64,000 bases of DNA from JBQTGK01 sp052400665. Its GTDB lineage: Bacteria; Bacteroidota; Bacteroidia; Bacteroidales; Marinifilaceae. The stretch lies in NCBI GenBank assembly GCA_052400665.1, contig JBQTGK010000004.1, one strand, 5' to 3'. Of this stretch, positions 36,942 to 45,838 are shown in pieces; the stretch's first letter is position 1; each line of letters starts with the position of its first letter. The translations under genes were made by a program, and so were the position numbers. Under the pieces are notes generated by a model that saw nothing but the letters and a program-made list of their open reading frames with translations, was not told where the DNA came from and ran no database searches.

Positions 36942-39023
36942 ATGACTTTTCGCGAAATATTTCGACAAAATCCTTTTTTACGTATTCTACTACCTTTACT
37001 AGTGGGTATATTGTTTGCGAGCTATTTTAAGGTTAATGATACACTTTGTTATGCCTTAATAATAGTAGGATTTACTGGGATGATTGGATTTATAGCAATT
37101 CCAACTCTCAGAAAATCATATTCTTTACGTACTTTATTTGGCATTTTTTGTTCCTTATTCTTATTAGGATTAGCTGTATGTCGTGTTAATATTGTAGAGT
37201 CTGCATTGCATTTATCTTCTCAGCCTACTTCTCGGATATATAAGGTTGAGCTTATTGAAAAACCAGTTGAAAAAACGAATTCATATTTATGCATTGTCGA
37301 TATAAAAGAATCATTAAGTGATAAGACTTTTGTGTATCAAACTGCAAAGGCAATTTTATATTTTGCTAAAGACTCTTCCGTAAAGACATTAAAACCTGGT
37401 GATTTGCTTCTGCTTAATTCTAGCTTAAACCGAGTAAAAAATGCTGGTAATCCGTATGAGTTTGATTACGCTGCCTACCTCAAAACTCAGCATATTTTAT
37501 ATTCGGCTTATATCAATACAAATTCCTGGATAAAATTAGGAGAACATAGCAGAAAGAGCATTTCTATCTTAGCGCTAGAGTGGCGCGATAGTTTACTGGA
37601 TATCTACAGAGAAAAGGGAATACGAGATGAGAGTTTTGATATTTTAGCTGCACTAACATTAGGATATAAAACAACATTAGATCCGGAAATTAAACGAGCT
37701 TGGGCCGATGCCGGAGCTATGCATGTATTAGCGGTTTCGGGCCTTCATGTTGGTATTATTTATATTATCATGAAGTTTATTCTTGGTTTTTTAGGCAAAG
37801 TAAAGTACGGACAATGGATAAAAGGAGTTTTATTATTACTGAGTCTTTGGATGTATGCACTACTAACCGGACTATCGCCTTCGGTTATGAGAGCTGCTAG
37901 TATGTTTAGTTTTGTAATTGGAGGAGAGGTGTTAAAACGTTACGGTGGAATTTATAATTCATTAGCAGCATCTGCGGTTTTTTTACTACTATACAATCCA
38001 TTTTTACTTTTTACAGTAGGTTTTCAGTTTTCATATCTTGCGGTAGTGGGCATTGTATTTTTTCAAGCTCGATTCGAGAAACTTTTGTATGTGCGGAATT
38101 TTATTTTACGTAAACTTTGGCAGTTAACAACAGTTGCAATAGCAGCGCAAATAGCAACTTTCCCTTTGGCAATTTATTATTTTAATCAGTTTCCCACTTA
38201 TTTTTTATTATCGGGATATATTGTAATTCTAATGGCAGGTGTACTGATTTATCTTTCTATACTGCTTTTATTACTCGCAAAAATCGACTTTCTTTCTGAT
38301 ATTTTAGCATGGATTCTTCATCATTTGGTAGGATGGATGAATTGGTTGATTGTTCAAATACATCATTTGCCTGGTGCTGTTATTAGAGATTTTACTTTTA
38401 CAGAGTATCAGGTTGTACTCCTATATTTATCTATTCTTTGTTTGATATTTATTTTGGTACTTAAAAGGAAAAAAGCAGTTTTTAGTTTACTAATATTACT
38501 TCTTTGTATCCAAATACCAGTTTTAATTTCTAAACTAAAAGCAGAGGAAAGAGAGTTAGTCGTTTTTAATGCAGGCAGGAATAGCTTGATAGGACTTAGA
38601 AATAAGGAGAAAGTTTTTTTGCTGATTGATAAAGATCTTAAAGAAAAGAAAATAGAGCGATTAACTAAACCCTATCTAATGCAAAAAGGAGTTGTTGATA
38701 TTCAGATAGATACTTTGAGGGCTTTTGACTATAGAGATTTTGACGGTACTGTAATTGTTAGTATTGATCGTAAACTGGTAAACGCGAATCAAGTATTAGA
38801 TAGTATAAAAGCAGATTACCTAATACTTCGAAAAAATGCCTTAAAATCAGATAGTATTTGGGTAAAAAAAGGCAATAATAGAGTTGATATTTTAGATGGA
38901 TCGATATATTTGAATGACTTAAAACGAATTACGAACAGGAGAAATGTGCCATCAGAAAAGTTTTTTCAGGTGGGTGAGTCAGGTGCTTATATTCAGCTTT
39001 TATCTAGTCAAAAAATGAATTAA
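36942..39023 (+). CDS. ComEC/Rec2-family DNA-uptake channel protein
   Basis: The 693-residue membrane protein has an N-terminal DUF4131-like region (two helices, then a soluble OB-like part up to about 200: FAKDSSVKTLKPGDLLLL). The competence domain has about eight helices with the signature HVLAVSGLHVGIIYII. The C-terminal soluble tail is only about 170 residues and lacks the HxHxDH metallo-beta-lactamase motif of full ComEC (about 750 residues or more). The protein should form the inner-membrane DNA channel; loss of the nuclease-like domain is seen in many Bacteroidota members. Confidence 0.88.
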   Translation: MTFREIFRQNPFLRILLPLLVGILFASYFKVNDTLCYALIIVGFTGMIGFIAIPTLRKSYSLRTLFGIFCSLFLLGLAVCRVNIVESALHLSSQPTSRIYKVELIEKPVEKTNSYLCIVDIKESLSDKTFVYQTAKAILYFAKDSSVKTLKPGDLLLLNSSLNRVKNAGNPYEFDYAAYLKTQHILYSAYINTNSWIKLGEHSRKSISILALEWRDSLLDIYREKGIRDESFDILAALTLGYKTTLDPEIKRAWADAGAMHVLAVSGLHVGIIYIIMKFILGFLGKVKYGQWIKGVLLLLSLWMYALLTGLSPSVMRAASMFSFVIGGEVLKRYGGIYNSLAASAVFLLLYNPFLLFTVGFQFSYLAVVGIVFFQARFEKLLYVRNFILRKLWQLTTVAIAAQIATFPLAIYYFNQFPTYFLLSGYIVILMAGVLIYLSILLLLLAKIDFLSDILAWILHHLVGWMNWLIVQIHHLPGAVIRDFTFTEYQVVLLYLSILCLIFILVLKRKKAVFSLLILLLCIQIPVLISKLKAEERELVVFNAGRNSLIGLRNKEKVFLLIDKDLKEKKIERLTKPYLMQKGVVDIQIDTLRAFDYRDFDGTVIVSIDRKLVNANQVLDSIKADYLILRKNALKSDSIWVKKGNNRVDILDGSIYLNDLKRITNRRNVPSEKFFQVGESGAYIQLLSSQKMN

Positions 39024-39191
39024 CCAATAAAAAGTAATCATTTAAATAATGCTTTTGTAATTTAATTTCGTTTTGGTAATTTAGAAAGCTTTGCTGTTAA
39101 TATTTTTTTAACAATTTACTATCAAAATTGCTTGAGATTGTGTTAATTTGCCGACGAATTTTTCCAAAATAAATGTTAACGGAATAAAATT

Positions 39192-40532
39192 ATGAAAATT
39201 GTTATTGCCGGGGCGGGAGCTGTTGGAACTCATTTGGCTAAGATGTTAAGTCATCAGGATCATGATATCATATTGCTTGATAATGATGAAGATAAATTGA
39301 AAGAGATTGATTCTCATTTGGATTTATTAACGATTGTTGGGTCGAGTTCTTCTTTAAAGGATTTAAAAGAAGCAAGTGTTAAAAAGGCTGATCTTTTTAT
39401 TGCCGTTACGCAATCCGAAACGACCAATATTACTTCAACTATTCTAGCAAAGAAATTGGGGGCCGTTAAAACGATCGCTCGAATCGATAATCAAGAATAT
39501 TTGATTCCTGAAAATAAAGAATACCTTAAAAGTTTAGGAATCGATGAGTTGATATATCCCGAAAGATTGGCAGCTAAGGAAGTTATTAGTTATATGTCCA
39601 GATCAGGTACCCGTCAGATGTATGAGTTTTCGGGTGGTAAGCTTTTATTATATGGAATAAAAATTAGTAGTAAATCGGTTATTATGGATAAAACCATGGC
39701 CGAAGTTGCAGAACTGAGTCATGATGTTGATTTTAGAGCTGTTGCGATTAAAAGAGGGGATGTTACAATTATTCCCCGAGGACATAATCGTTTTATGCGA
39801 GGCGATTTAGTTTTTGTGGTTAGTAAGCCGGAAAGTATAGAAGATGTTATGCTCTTAGCAGGAAAACCAAAATATGAGATTAAAAATGCTATGATTCTTG
39901 GAGGAAGTCGTATTGGACAAAAAACGGCAATGGAATTAGGCAAAAAAATGAATCTTAAATTGCTGGAGATCGATAAGGAGAAGAGTTTAAAGCTTGCCGA
40001 TCGCCTTCAGGATGCTCTAGTTATAAATGGCGACGGAAGAGATAAGGAATTGTTAAAGGAAGAAGGAATTCATAAAATGGATGCTTTTGTGGCAGTTACC
40101 GGAAACTCCGAAACCAATATCTTAGCTTGTTTGCTAGCGAAAAAGATGGGTGTTAAACGAACAATTGCCGAGGTTGAGAATATCGACTATATCGATTTGG
40201 CCGATAATATTGGTGTGGGAACCATGATTAATAAGAAATTGTTGGCTGCAAGTTATATTTATCGATTTACGATGGATGCCGAAGTTCAGCATTGTAAGTG
40301 GTTAACAGTTTCTGATGCTGAGGTGTTAGAGTTAGGAGTGAAGAAAGGATCGAAAATTACCCGAGCTAGCCTAAGTGAATTAGATTTTCCTGAAGATGCA
40401 AATATTGGAGGTATTATCCGAGGAAATGAAAGTATTATCGCTACTGGTGATACTTTAATTCAAGTTGACGATCAGGTAGTTGTTTTTACCTTACCATCGG
40501 CAATAAAAAAAGTCGAAAAGTTTTTTAAATAA
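39192..40532 (+). CDS. trkA: Trk potassium uptake regulatory subunit TrkA
   Basis: The 446-residue cytosolic protein has two RCK modules: NAD-binding GAGAVGTHLAKML (residue 6 onward) with acidic LLDNDE, then a TrkA-C domain, and a second Rossmann motif GGSRIGQKTAMELGKK near residue 235 with the second TrkA-C. It gates the TrkH channel encoded next. A terminator separates it from trkH by about 100 bp. Confidence 0.95.
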   Translation: MKIVIAGAGAVGTHLAKMLSHQDHDIILLDNDEDKLKEIDSHLDLLTIVGSSSSLKDLKEASVKKADLFIAVTQSETTNITSTILAKKLGAVKTIARIDNQEYLIPENKEYLKSLGIDELIYPERLAAKEVISYMSRSGTRQMYEFSGGKLLLYGIKISSKSVIMDKTMAEVAELSHDVDFRAVAIKRGDVTIIPRGHNRFMRGDLVFVVSKPESIEDVMLLAGKPKYEIKNAMILGGSRIGQKTAMELGKKMNLKLLEIDKEKSLKLADRLQDALVINGDGRDKELLKEEGIHKMDAFVAVTGNSETNILACLLAKKMGVKRTIAEVENIDYIDLADNIGVGTMINKKLLAASYIYRFTMDAEVQHCKWLTVSDAEVLELGVKKGSKITRASLSELDFPEDANIGGIIRGNESIIATGDTLIQVDDQVVVFTLPSAIKKVEKFFK

Positions 40533-40538
40533 CAGTTT

Positions 40539-40567
40539 AAACCGAATTATTTTAATTCGGTTTTTTG
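40539..40567 (+). terminator. Terminator after trkA
   Basis: An 11-bp stem AAACCGAATTA / TAATTCGGTTT leads into T-rich sequence 7 bp after the trkA stop. It may attenuate rather than fully stop transcription into trkH. Confidence 0.75.
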
Positions 40568-40629
40568 TTTATCATTAGATAAGCTGAGTATTATATCCTT
40601 TTTTTTATTGCTATAAATTAAATACCAAG

Positions 40630-42078
40630 ATGTTTAATTGGAAATTTATTTTTTATGTAATGTCGGTATTAATAATTGTGGAAAGCTTTTTTCTAATTAT
40701 TAGTTCGGCAGTAGCTTTATATTATGGCGAAGGTGATTTTATTTCATTTATACAATCTTCGGCAATAAGCTTGATATGTGGAGGTGTATTATATTTAATT
40801 ACACACAATTGTAGTAAGGATATTGGAAAAAGAGAGGCCTATCTTGTTGTTAGTATGGTGTGGATCGTTTTTTCAATTTTTGGATCATTACCCTTTTTAC
40901 TGGGTGGATATATCCCAAACTTTACAGATGCTTTTTTTGAAACCATATCAGGTTTTACCACAACTGGGGCATCAATTGTAAATGATATTGAAGCTTTGCC
41001 ACATGGAATTCTTTTTTGGCGATCTCTAACCCATTTGCTGGGAGGAATGGGGATTCTGGTCCTTACAGTTGCCATATTACCAGTATTTGGTTTTGGAGTA
41101 ATGGCCCTGTTTAGTGCCGAAGCAGCAGGTATTACCGTTGATAAGTTGCATCCTAGAATCAAGGAAACGGCTCAACAATTATGGGGTATCTATATGTTGC
41201 TTGTAGTTTTGGAAACTATTTTTTTAGTGTTTGGTGGCATGTCATGTTTTGATGCAATTTGTCACTCATTTGGAACTCTGGCTTCAGGGGGATTTTCGAC
41301 TAAGAATAGTAGTATCGTTAACTATTCTCCTTATATACAGTATGTTTTAATTGTATTTATGTTTTTGGCAGGAACCAATTTTACACTTCACTATTTTGGA
41401 TTAAAAGGGCAGTTTAAAAAAATCTGGAAAAATCAGGAGTTCAGAGTTTATGTGGAATTAGTATTATCTATAACGATAATAATTACAGCAAGCCTGGTTT
41501 ATCTCGATCATGGAACTTTCGAAAAGTCGTTTCGTGATGCATTATTCCAGGTTGTTTCGGTAATTACAAGTACAGGTTTTGTAAGTGCCGATTATACTTT
41601 ATGGCATCCTTATTTATGGTTTTTAATTTTTGGTCTGATGTTTACAGGGGCTTGTGTAGGTTCAACATCTGGAGGTGTAAAAATTTTAAGGCATTTATTA
41701 TTAGTTAAAAACAGTACTCTCGAATTTAAAAGATTGATACATCCAGCAGCTATTTTACCAATAAGATATAATGGCAATACTGTTAATCAAAATATTATAT
41801 CTAAAGTTTTAGCCTTTTTTATATTGTATTTGGTTGTATTTTTTATTGGCTGTTTTTTGATGACCTTTATTGGTATGGATTTTATTTCATCGATGGGTGC
41901 TGTGGCTACAACTATGGGAGGTATAGGACCAGGTTTAGGTATGGTAGGGCCTATGAATAATTTTTCTTTGGTGCCTGATTCTGGTAAATGGATATTATCT
42001 TTTCTAATGTTACTAGGGCGATTAGAGCTATTTACTTTTTTAATTGTTTTTGCACCTTCTTTTTGGAAGAATCAATAA
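40630..42078 (+). CDS. trkH: Trk potassium transporter, TrkH family (first copy)
   Basis: The 482-residue polytopic protein has four pore loops with conserved filter glycines: TTTGAS, LASGGFS, TSTGFVSADY and MGGIGPGLG. These form the SKT-fold K+ channel, which needs TrkA. It begins with ATG. A paralogue of the same length follows 62 bp downstream. Confidence 0.93.
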   Translation: MFNWKFIFYVMSVLIIVESFFLIISSAVALYYGEGDFISFIQSSAISLICGGVLYLITHNCSKDIGKREAYLVVSMVWIVFSIFGSLPFLLGGYIPNFTDAFFETISGFTTTGASIVNDIEALPHGILFWRSLTHLLGGMGILVLTVAILPVFGFGVMALFSAEAAGITVDKLHPRIKETAQQLWGIYMLLVVLETIFLVFGGMSCFDAICHSFGTLASGGFSTKNSSIVNYSPYIQYVLIVFMFLAGTNFTLHYFGLKGQFKKIWKNQEFRVYVELVLSITIIITASLVYLDHGTFEKSFRDALFQVVSVITSTGFVSADYTLWHPYLWFLIFGLMFTGACVGSTSGGVKILRHLLLVKNSTLEFKRLIHPAAILPIRYNGNTVNQNIISKVLAFFILYLVVFFIGCFLMTFIGMDFISSMGAVATTMGGIGPGLGMVGPMNNFSLVPDSGKWILSFLMLLGRLELFTFLIVFAPSFWKNQ

Positions 42079-42140
42079 CATAGAATAAAGAATCAAAGTA
42101 TTATATCCTTATCTTTGATTTAAAATTAAGTTATAAAATT

Positions 42141-43589
42141 GTGATTAAGTTTAAGATTATTCTAAATATTCTGGGGAAGCTTTTGGTAGGTGAAAGTTTT
42201 TTCTTATTTCTTTCTTTATTAGTTTCCCTAATTTATGGAGAGTCGGATTCCCTTGCCTTTGTAAAGGCAGGAGGTATTACTTTTGTTGCAGGAGCTTTAA
42301 GTTATCTACTTTCAAAAGGAGTAACTAAAGAACTGGGTAAACGAGAGGGATATATTATTGTAAGTTTAGTGTGGATTGTATTTTCCATATTTGGATGCTT
42401 ACCATATTTGTTTAGTGGTGCTATTCCATCAGTTACCAATGCATTTTTCGAGACTATGTCGGGATTTACCACAACAGGTTCTTCTGTATTAAATAATATA
42501 GAAGAATTACCACATGGTATTTTGTTTTGGCGATCATTAACCCAATGGATGGGAGGAATGGGAATTATAGTAATGTTCCTGGCTATTCTGCCCACATTAG
42601 GAATTGGAGGTAGAGAGCTTTTTGTGGCAGAAGTTCCTGGTCCGGCACCCGATAAATTAACTCCTAGAATTAAAGAAACGGCTCGTAATCTTTGGGGCTT
42701 GTATATTATGTTTACTCTGGTAGAAACCATTATGTTGTTCGCTGGAGGAATGACATTTTTTGATGCTCTTAATCATTCATTAACAACGATGGCAACAGGA
42801 GGATACTCAACAAAACAAGCCAGTGTTGGATTTTTTACATCTCCTTATCTTCAGTATGTTATTATTTTCTTCATGTTTGTAGCAGGTACTAATTTTACTC
42901 TTTCTTATGCTGCAATTTCGGGACGCTTTGGTAAAATGTTTAAAGATGAGGAGTTTCGGTTTTATGGAATAGTTGTTTTTCTTTTTGCCTTAATTATTAG
43001 TTTTGGACTAATGTCAGTAGGTAATATAACAGGAGAACAGGCGTTTAGAGATAGTTTGTTCACCGTTGTTTCAATTATTACGACAACAGGATATGCCACG
43101 GCAGATTATCTTCTTTGGAGCCCATTTTTAGGAATGCTTATTTTTGTTCTCTTCTTTGTTGGAGGTTCGGCCGGATCAACAGGAGGAGGTGTAAAAGTAG
43201 TCCGAATCTTGTTGCTTTTTAAGAATAGTTTTTATGAGTTAAAACGTTTAGTTCATCCAAATGCAGTTATCCCAATTCGTTATAATCGTCATGTGGTTGA
43301 CCAAAAAACAGTGACCAATATTTTGGCCTTTTTTGTTTTTTATATCCTAATATTTATGGTTTCTTCTGTTTGTATGTCTTTATGGACTTCTGATATTTAT
43401 TCTGCTTTTAGTGCTGTGGCTACTACTCTTGGTAATATTGGACCTGGCTTTGGGGAAATTGGTCCAATGGAAAATTTTTATAATCTACCATCATTGGCAA
43501 AATGGTTTTTATCGTTTTTAATGCTTCTAGGTCGATTAGAATTGTTTACTGTTTTAATTCTTTTTTCTCCATCATTTTGGAAACATTAG
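42141..43589 (+). CDS. trkH: Trk potassium transporter, TrkH family (second copy)
   Basis: The 482-residue paralogue, starting at GTG, has filter segments TTTGSS, MATGGYS, TTTGYATADY and LGNIGPGFG. It aligns end to end with the previous gene (shared PHGILFWRSLT, RIKETA, LLGRLELFT). Divergence is spread over the whole length, so it is an old duplication. The pair may form channels with different affinity or may hetero-oligomerise; this is inference. Confidence 0.93.
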   Translation: MIKFKIILNILGKLLVGESFFLFLSLLVSLIYGESDSLAFVKAGGITFVAGALSYLLSKGVTKELGKREGYIIVSLVWIVFSIFGCLPYLFSGAIPSVTNAFFETMSGFTTTGSSVLNNIEELPHGILFWRSLTQWMGGMGIIVMFLAILPTLGIGGRELFVAEVPGPAPDKLTPRIKETARNLWGLYIMFTLVETIMLFAGGMTFFDALNHSLTTMATGGYSTKQASVGFFTSPYLQYVIIFFMFVAGTNFTLSYAAISGRFGKMFKDEEFRFYGIVVFLFALIISFGLMSVGNITGEQAFRDSLFTVVSIITTTGYATADYLLWSPFLGMLIFVLFFVGGSAGSTGGGVKVVRILLLFKNSFYELKRLVHPNAVIPIRYNRHVVDQKTVTNILAFFVFYILIFMVSSVCMSLWTSDIYSAFSAVATTLGNIGPGFGEIGPMENFYNLPSLAKWFLSFLMLLGRLELFTVLILFSPSFWKH

Positions 43590-43737
43590 ATTTCATAAAT
43601 TTATTTCTTTTTTTATTAGTTCTGCTTACACTTAACTTTATTGGTTTCCTTTGATTGTTACTCCAACAAAGGAGATTTTAATTATTCAAATATTTCTATG
43701 CAATTTTAAGTATTGATTAAATTAAATTGGCAAAAGC

Positions 43738-43769
43738 TTGCTTATTTTTATATTTAAAAACTAAATTTG
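43738..43769 (+). promoter_or_regulatory. Promoter of corA
   Basis: TTG (43738-43740), a 21-bp spacer and TAAATTTG (43762-43769) form a -33/-7 pair of the Bacteroidota type. It gives a corA leader of roughly 115 nt. The gap 43590-43737 shows nothing else. Confidence 0.55.
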
Positions 43770-43859
43770 CAGCCACAATTACAAAAAAGCGATCTCAATG
43801 GAAGGAGTCCCGAGAAATTATAAAGAATTACAAGAATAGTACTGTAAGGGGGCTTATCA

Positions 43860-43884
43860 CTTCTTGCAGTAGTAATGCAAGAAG
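43860..43884 (+). promoter_or_regulatory. Perfect hairpin in the corA leader
   Basis: A 9-bp stem CTTCTTGCA / TGCAAGAAG has a 7-nt loop and ends 8 bp before the preferred corA ATG (43893); an alternative in-frame ATG (43875) lies in its loop and stem. It is well placed to affect translation initiation. No known Mg2+ riboswitch is recognised. Confidence 0.5.
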
Positions 43885-43892
43885 AAAAACGG

Positions 43893-44822
43893 ATGATTAC
43901 AATTTTTAAGACTTTTGGTGGATGCACCGAAATTAAGAGTGTACAGCCTGGATGCTGGATACATGTAGTAGAACCTACCCAAAATGAAATTGAGTGCTTA
44001 ACTGAGCAGTTTCAATTACCTAATGATACAATTAGCGATATTCTGGATGCCGATGAGAGACCTCGTGTTGAATACGATGATGATTGGTCACTTGTAATTA
44101 TGCGTATTCCAATTCGTACAACAAATAATGGAGTGCCTTATCAAACTGTACCTTTGGGGATTTACTTAACTAATAACTTTACTTTAAGTTTATGCATGTG
44201 TGACAATCAGGTTTTACCTGTTGACCAAGCTTGCGTTTATAAAGATCCGATGCATTCGGTAAATGATGCTACTAATTTTATTTTGCAGCTGTTTTTGCGT
44301 TCTGGGAATTTGTATATGAAATATTTAAAGCATATCAATCAAATGACAAATTTGATTGAGCAGGATCTTGAGAAATCAATTAAAAATAGAGAGTTGAATC
44401 AATTGCTGAAACTCGAAAAGTGCATGGTATTTTTTATTACGTCTATTAAGGCAAATGAAATTGTACTTGCCAAAATCCGAAATTCAAAACGTATTAACAA
44501 CGAAATTAATGAAGATTTGTTGGAAGATGCTATTATTGAAAATAAACAGGCATTGGAAATGGGGAAGATCTATTCGGATATACAAAGTGGAATGATGGAT
44601 GCATTTGCTTCTGTTATTTCGAATAATCTTAATTTGGTAATGAAACAACTTACGTTGATATCTATTATTTTAATGATTCCCACTTTAATAGCAAGTATAT
44701 TTGGTATGAATGTGCCCAATTCATTTGAAAATTCAAGTATGGCCATGCCACTAATTATTATAGTATCCTTGATTTTGTCTATTTTTGGAGTACTTCTTTT
44801 TCGAAAACGACAGTGGTTTTAA
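43893..44822 (+). CDS. corA: Magnesium/cobalt transporter CorA
   Basis: The 309-residue protein has a large cytosolic N-terminal domain (MITIFKTFGG...CWIHVVEPTQNEIE) rich in alpha helices. Two C-terminal transmembrane helices carry the family signature IFGMNVP between them and a basic end (RKRQWF). It forms a pentameric Mg2+ channel. An in-frame ATG six codons earlier (43875) falls inside the leader hairpin; I prefer 43893. Confidence 0.93.
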   Translation: MITIFKTFGGCTEIKSVQPGCWIHVVEPTQNEIECLTEQFQLPNDTISDILDADERPRVEYDDDWSLVIMRIPIRTTNNGVPYQTVPLGIYLTNNFTLSLCMCDNQVLPVDQACVYKDPMHSVNDATNFILQLFLRSGNLYMKYLKHINQMTNLIEQDLEKSIKNRELNQLLKLEKCMVFFITSIKANEIVLAKIRNSKRINNEINEDLLEDAIIENKQALEMGKIYSDIQSGMMDAFASVISNNLNLVMKQLTLISIILMIPTLIASIFGMNVPNSFENSSMAMPLIIIVSLILSIFGVLLFRKRQWF

Positions 44823-44846
44823 CAGGCATAGTTGGCCTTATTTTTT

Positions 44847-45308
44847 TCATTCTGGAAATTTAAGTGTCAGTACTTTCTTTCTATATTCAAATATCTCATG
44901 TAGTTTATTCTGGATGATAAGTTTGTTGGCAATTGCGCCAAGAAATCCTAATGGAGGTTGGTAAGAAACAATATCTTTCATAAGAACACCATTAGATATA
45001 GGTTCGATAATGTGTTGATGATGCCAAATGGAGTAGGGACCAAGACGTTGCTCGTCTACAAAATAAGAGCGATCGCGTACTTGCGTAATTTCGCTTACCC
45101 AGGTTGTTTTAATACCTAATAACGGACTCACTTTATAACTAATTATCATTCCCGGATACATTTTTTCGGGCAAATGGCAGGATGTAATATCAAAGCCCAT
45201 ATAATCGGGTGTAATTTCTTTCAAATTTTTTGGAGAAGAGATAAAATCCCAAACTTCATTAATGCTGGCATTAATTTTTTGTTCGCGGTAAAATTGATAA
45301 AAGGCCAT
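44847..45308 (-). CDS. SRPBCC-family (START-like) ligand-binding protein
   Basis: The 153-residue protein opens with FYREQKINASINEVWDFISS, and SPKNLKEITPDYMGFDI and PGMIISYKVSPLLGIKTTWV follow, the START/Bet v1-like pattern seen in SRPBCC proteins related to cell-division-inhibitor or cyclase families. It is the last gene of a minus-strand cluster with a Lacal_2735 protein, a broken SDR gene and a cyclopropane-synthase-like enzyme. It probably binds a hydrophobic ligand. Confidence 0.78.
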   Translation of the reverse strand: MAFYQFYREQKINASINEVWDFISSPKNLKEITPDYMGFDITSCHLPEKMYPGMIISYKVSPLLGIKTTWVSEITQVRDRSYFVDEQRLGPYSIWHHQHIIEPISNGVLMKDIVSYQPPLGFLGAIANKLIIQNKLHEIFEYRKKVLTLKFPE

Positions 45309-45309
45309 G

Positions 45310-45480
45310 TTATTTATTTTTAAGAGTTTCTATTTTTTCTAATATTTGTTGTGCTTGAACATATTTAGCATCACTTGCAGAGCGGTTAATTTTCGATAAA
45401 TCGAAGTGTTCCTTAAGTAGGCTCCTGTATTGTTTTTGTAGTAGTTCTATCTCCGATTTCTTTTTAAATAATCCAAACAT
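45310..45480 (-). CDS. Small Lacal_2735-family protein
   Basis: A 56-residue ORF too short for usual cut-offs reads MFGLFKKKSEIELLQKQYRS and ends LEKIETLKNK, with DLSKINRSASDAKYVQAQQI in the middle. The MFGLFKKKSE opening and NRxASDxKYxxA centre match Lacal_2735-type small coiled-coil proteins of Bacteroidota. It stops 2 bp before the SRPBCC start on the same strand, so the two are probably co-transcribed. Function unknown. Confidence 0.75.
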   Translation of the reverse strand: MFGLFKKKSEIELLQKQYRSLLKEHFDLSKINRSASDAKYVQAQQILEKIETLKNK

Positions 45481-45491
45481 AAGCTTAAGTT

Positions 45492-45792
45492 TTAAAGTTT
45501 AATTCTCGACATATCTCCATTAGCAGATATAATTTGTCCTGTTTTCCAAGACGCTTTCTTAGATAGGAGAAATGCAGCCATTTCGACAATATCATTTTTT
45601 TTTAAGAGGATGACAATTAGCCTTGGTTTCTTTTTTATTGTTGCTGTTTAATAGGCCAGTTGCCAAAGTTCTGCTTAGGTCTTCAATTGTTCCTTTTGAT
45701 GTGGCAAATACTCTATGTCCGGATTTTACAAGCAAATGAACAAGTTCTTTACCTATACCTGTCGAACCTCCTATAATTGCATAATTATTCAT
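45492..45792 (-). pseudogene. Internally deleted and frameshifted short-chain dehydrogenase
   Basis: The frame starts MNNYAIIGGSTGIGKELVHL, the SDR nucleotide-binding motif. After about 38 residues it jumps to ATGLLNSNNKKETKANCHPL, which belongs near the C-terminus of this SDR type, so more than 100 residues including the catalytic Tyr-x3-Lys are missing. At 45595-45603 a run of nine A (minus strand) shifts the frame into TGA. With eight A it would read on as KKNDIVEMAAFLLSKKASW to a stop at 45492. One deletion plus one frameshift make a pseudogene; a sequencing error could explain the shift but not the deletion. Confidence 0.8.
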
Positions 45793-45838
45793 AAGTCACT
45801 GATAATTAATTTTGAATATAGCATATTTACTACCCTTT

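Noticed and set aside
43727..43909. 60-residue plus-strand frame overlapping the corA start
   Set aside because: It begins at TTG, covers the corA promoter and leader hairpin, and its product has no family features; it is a chance frame.
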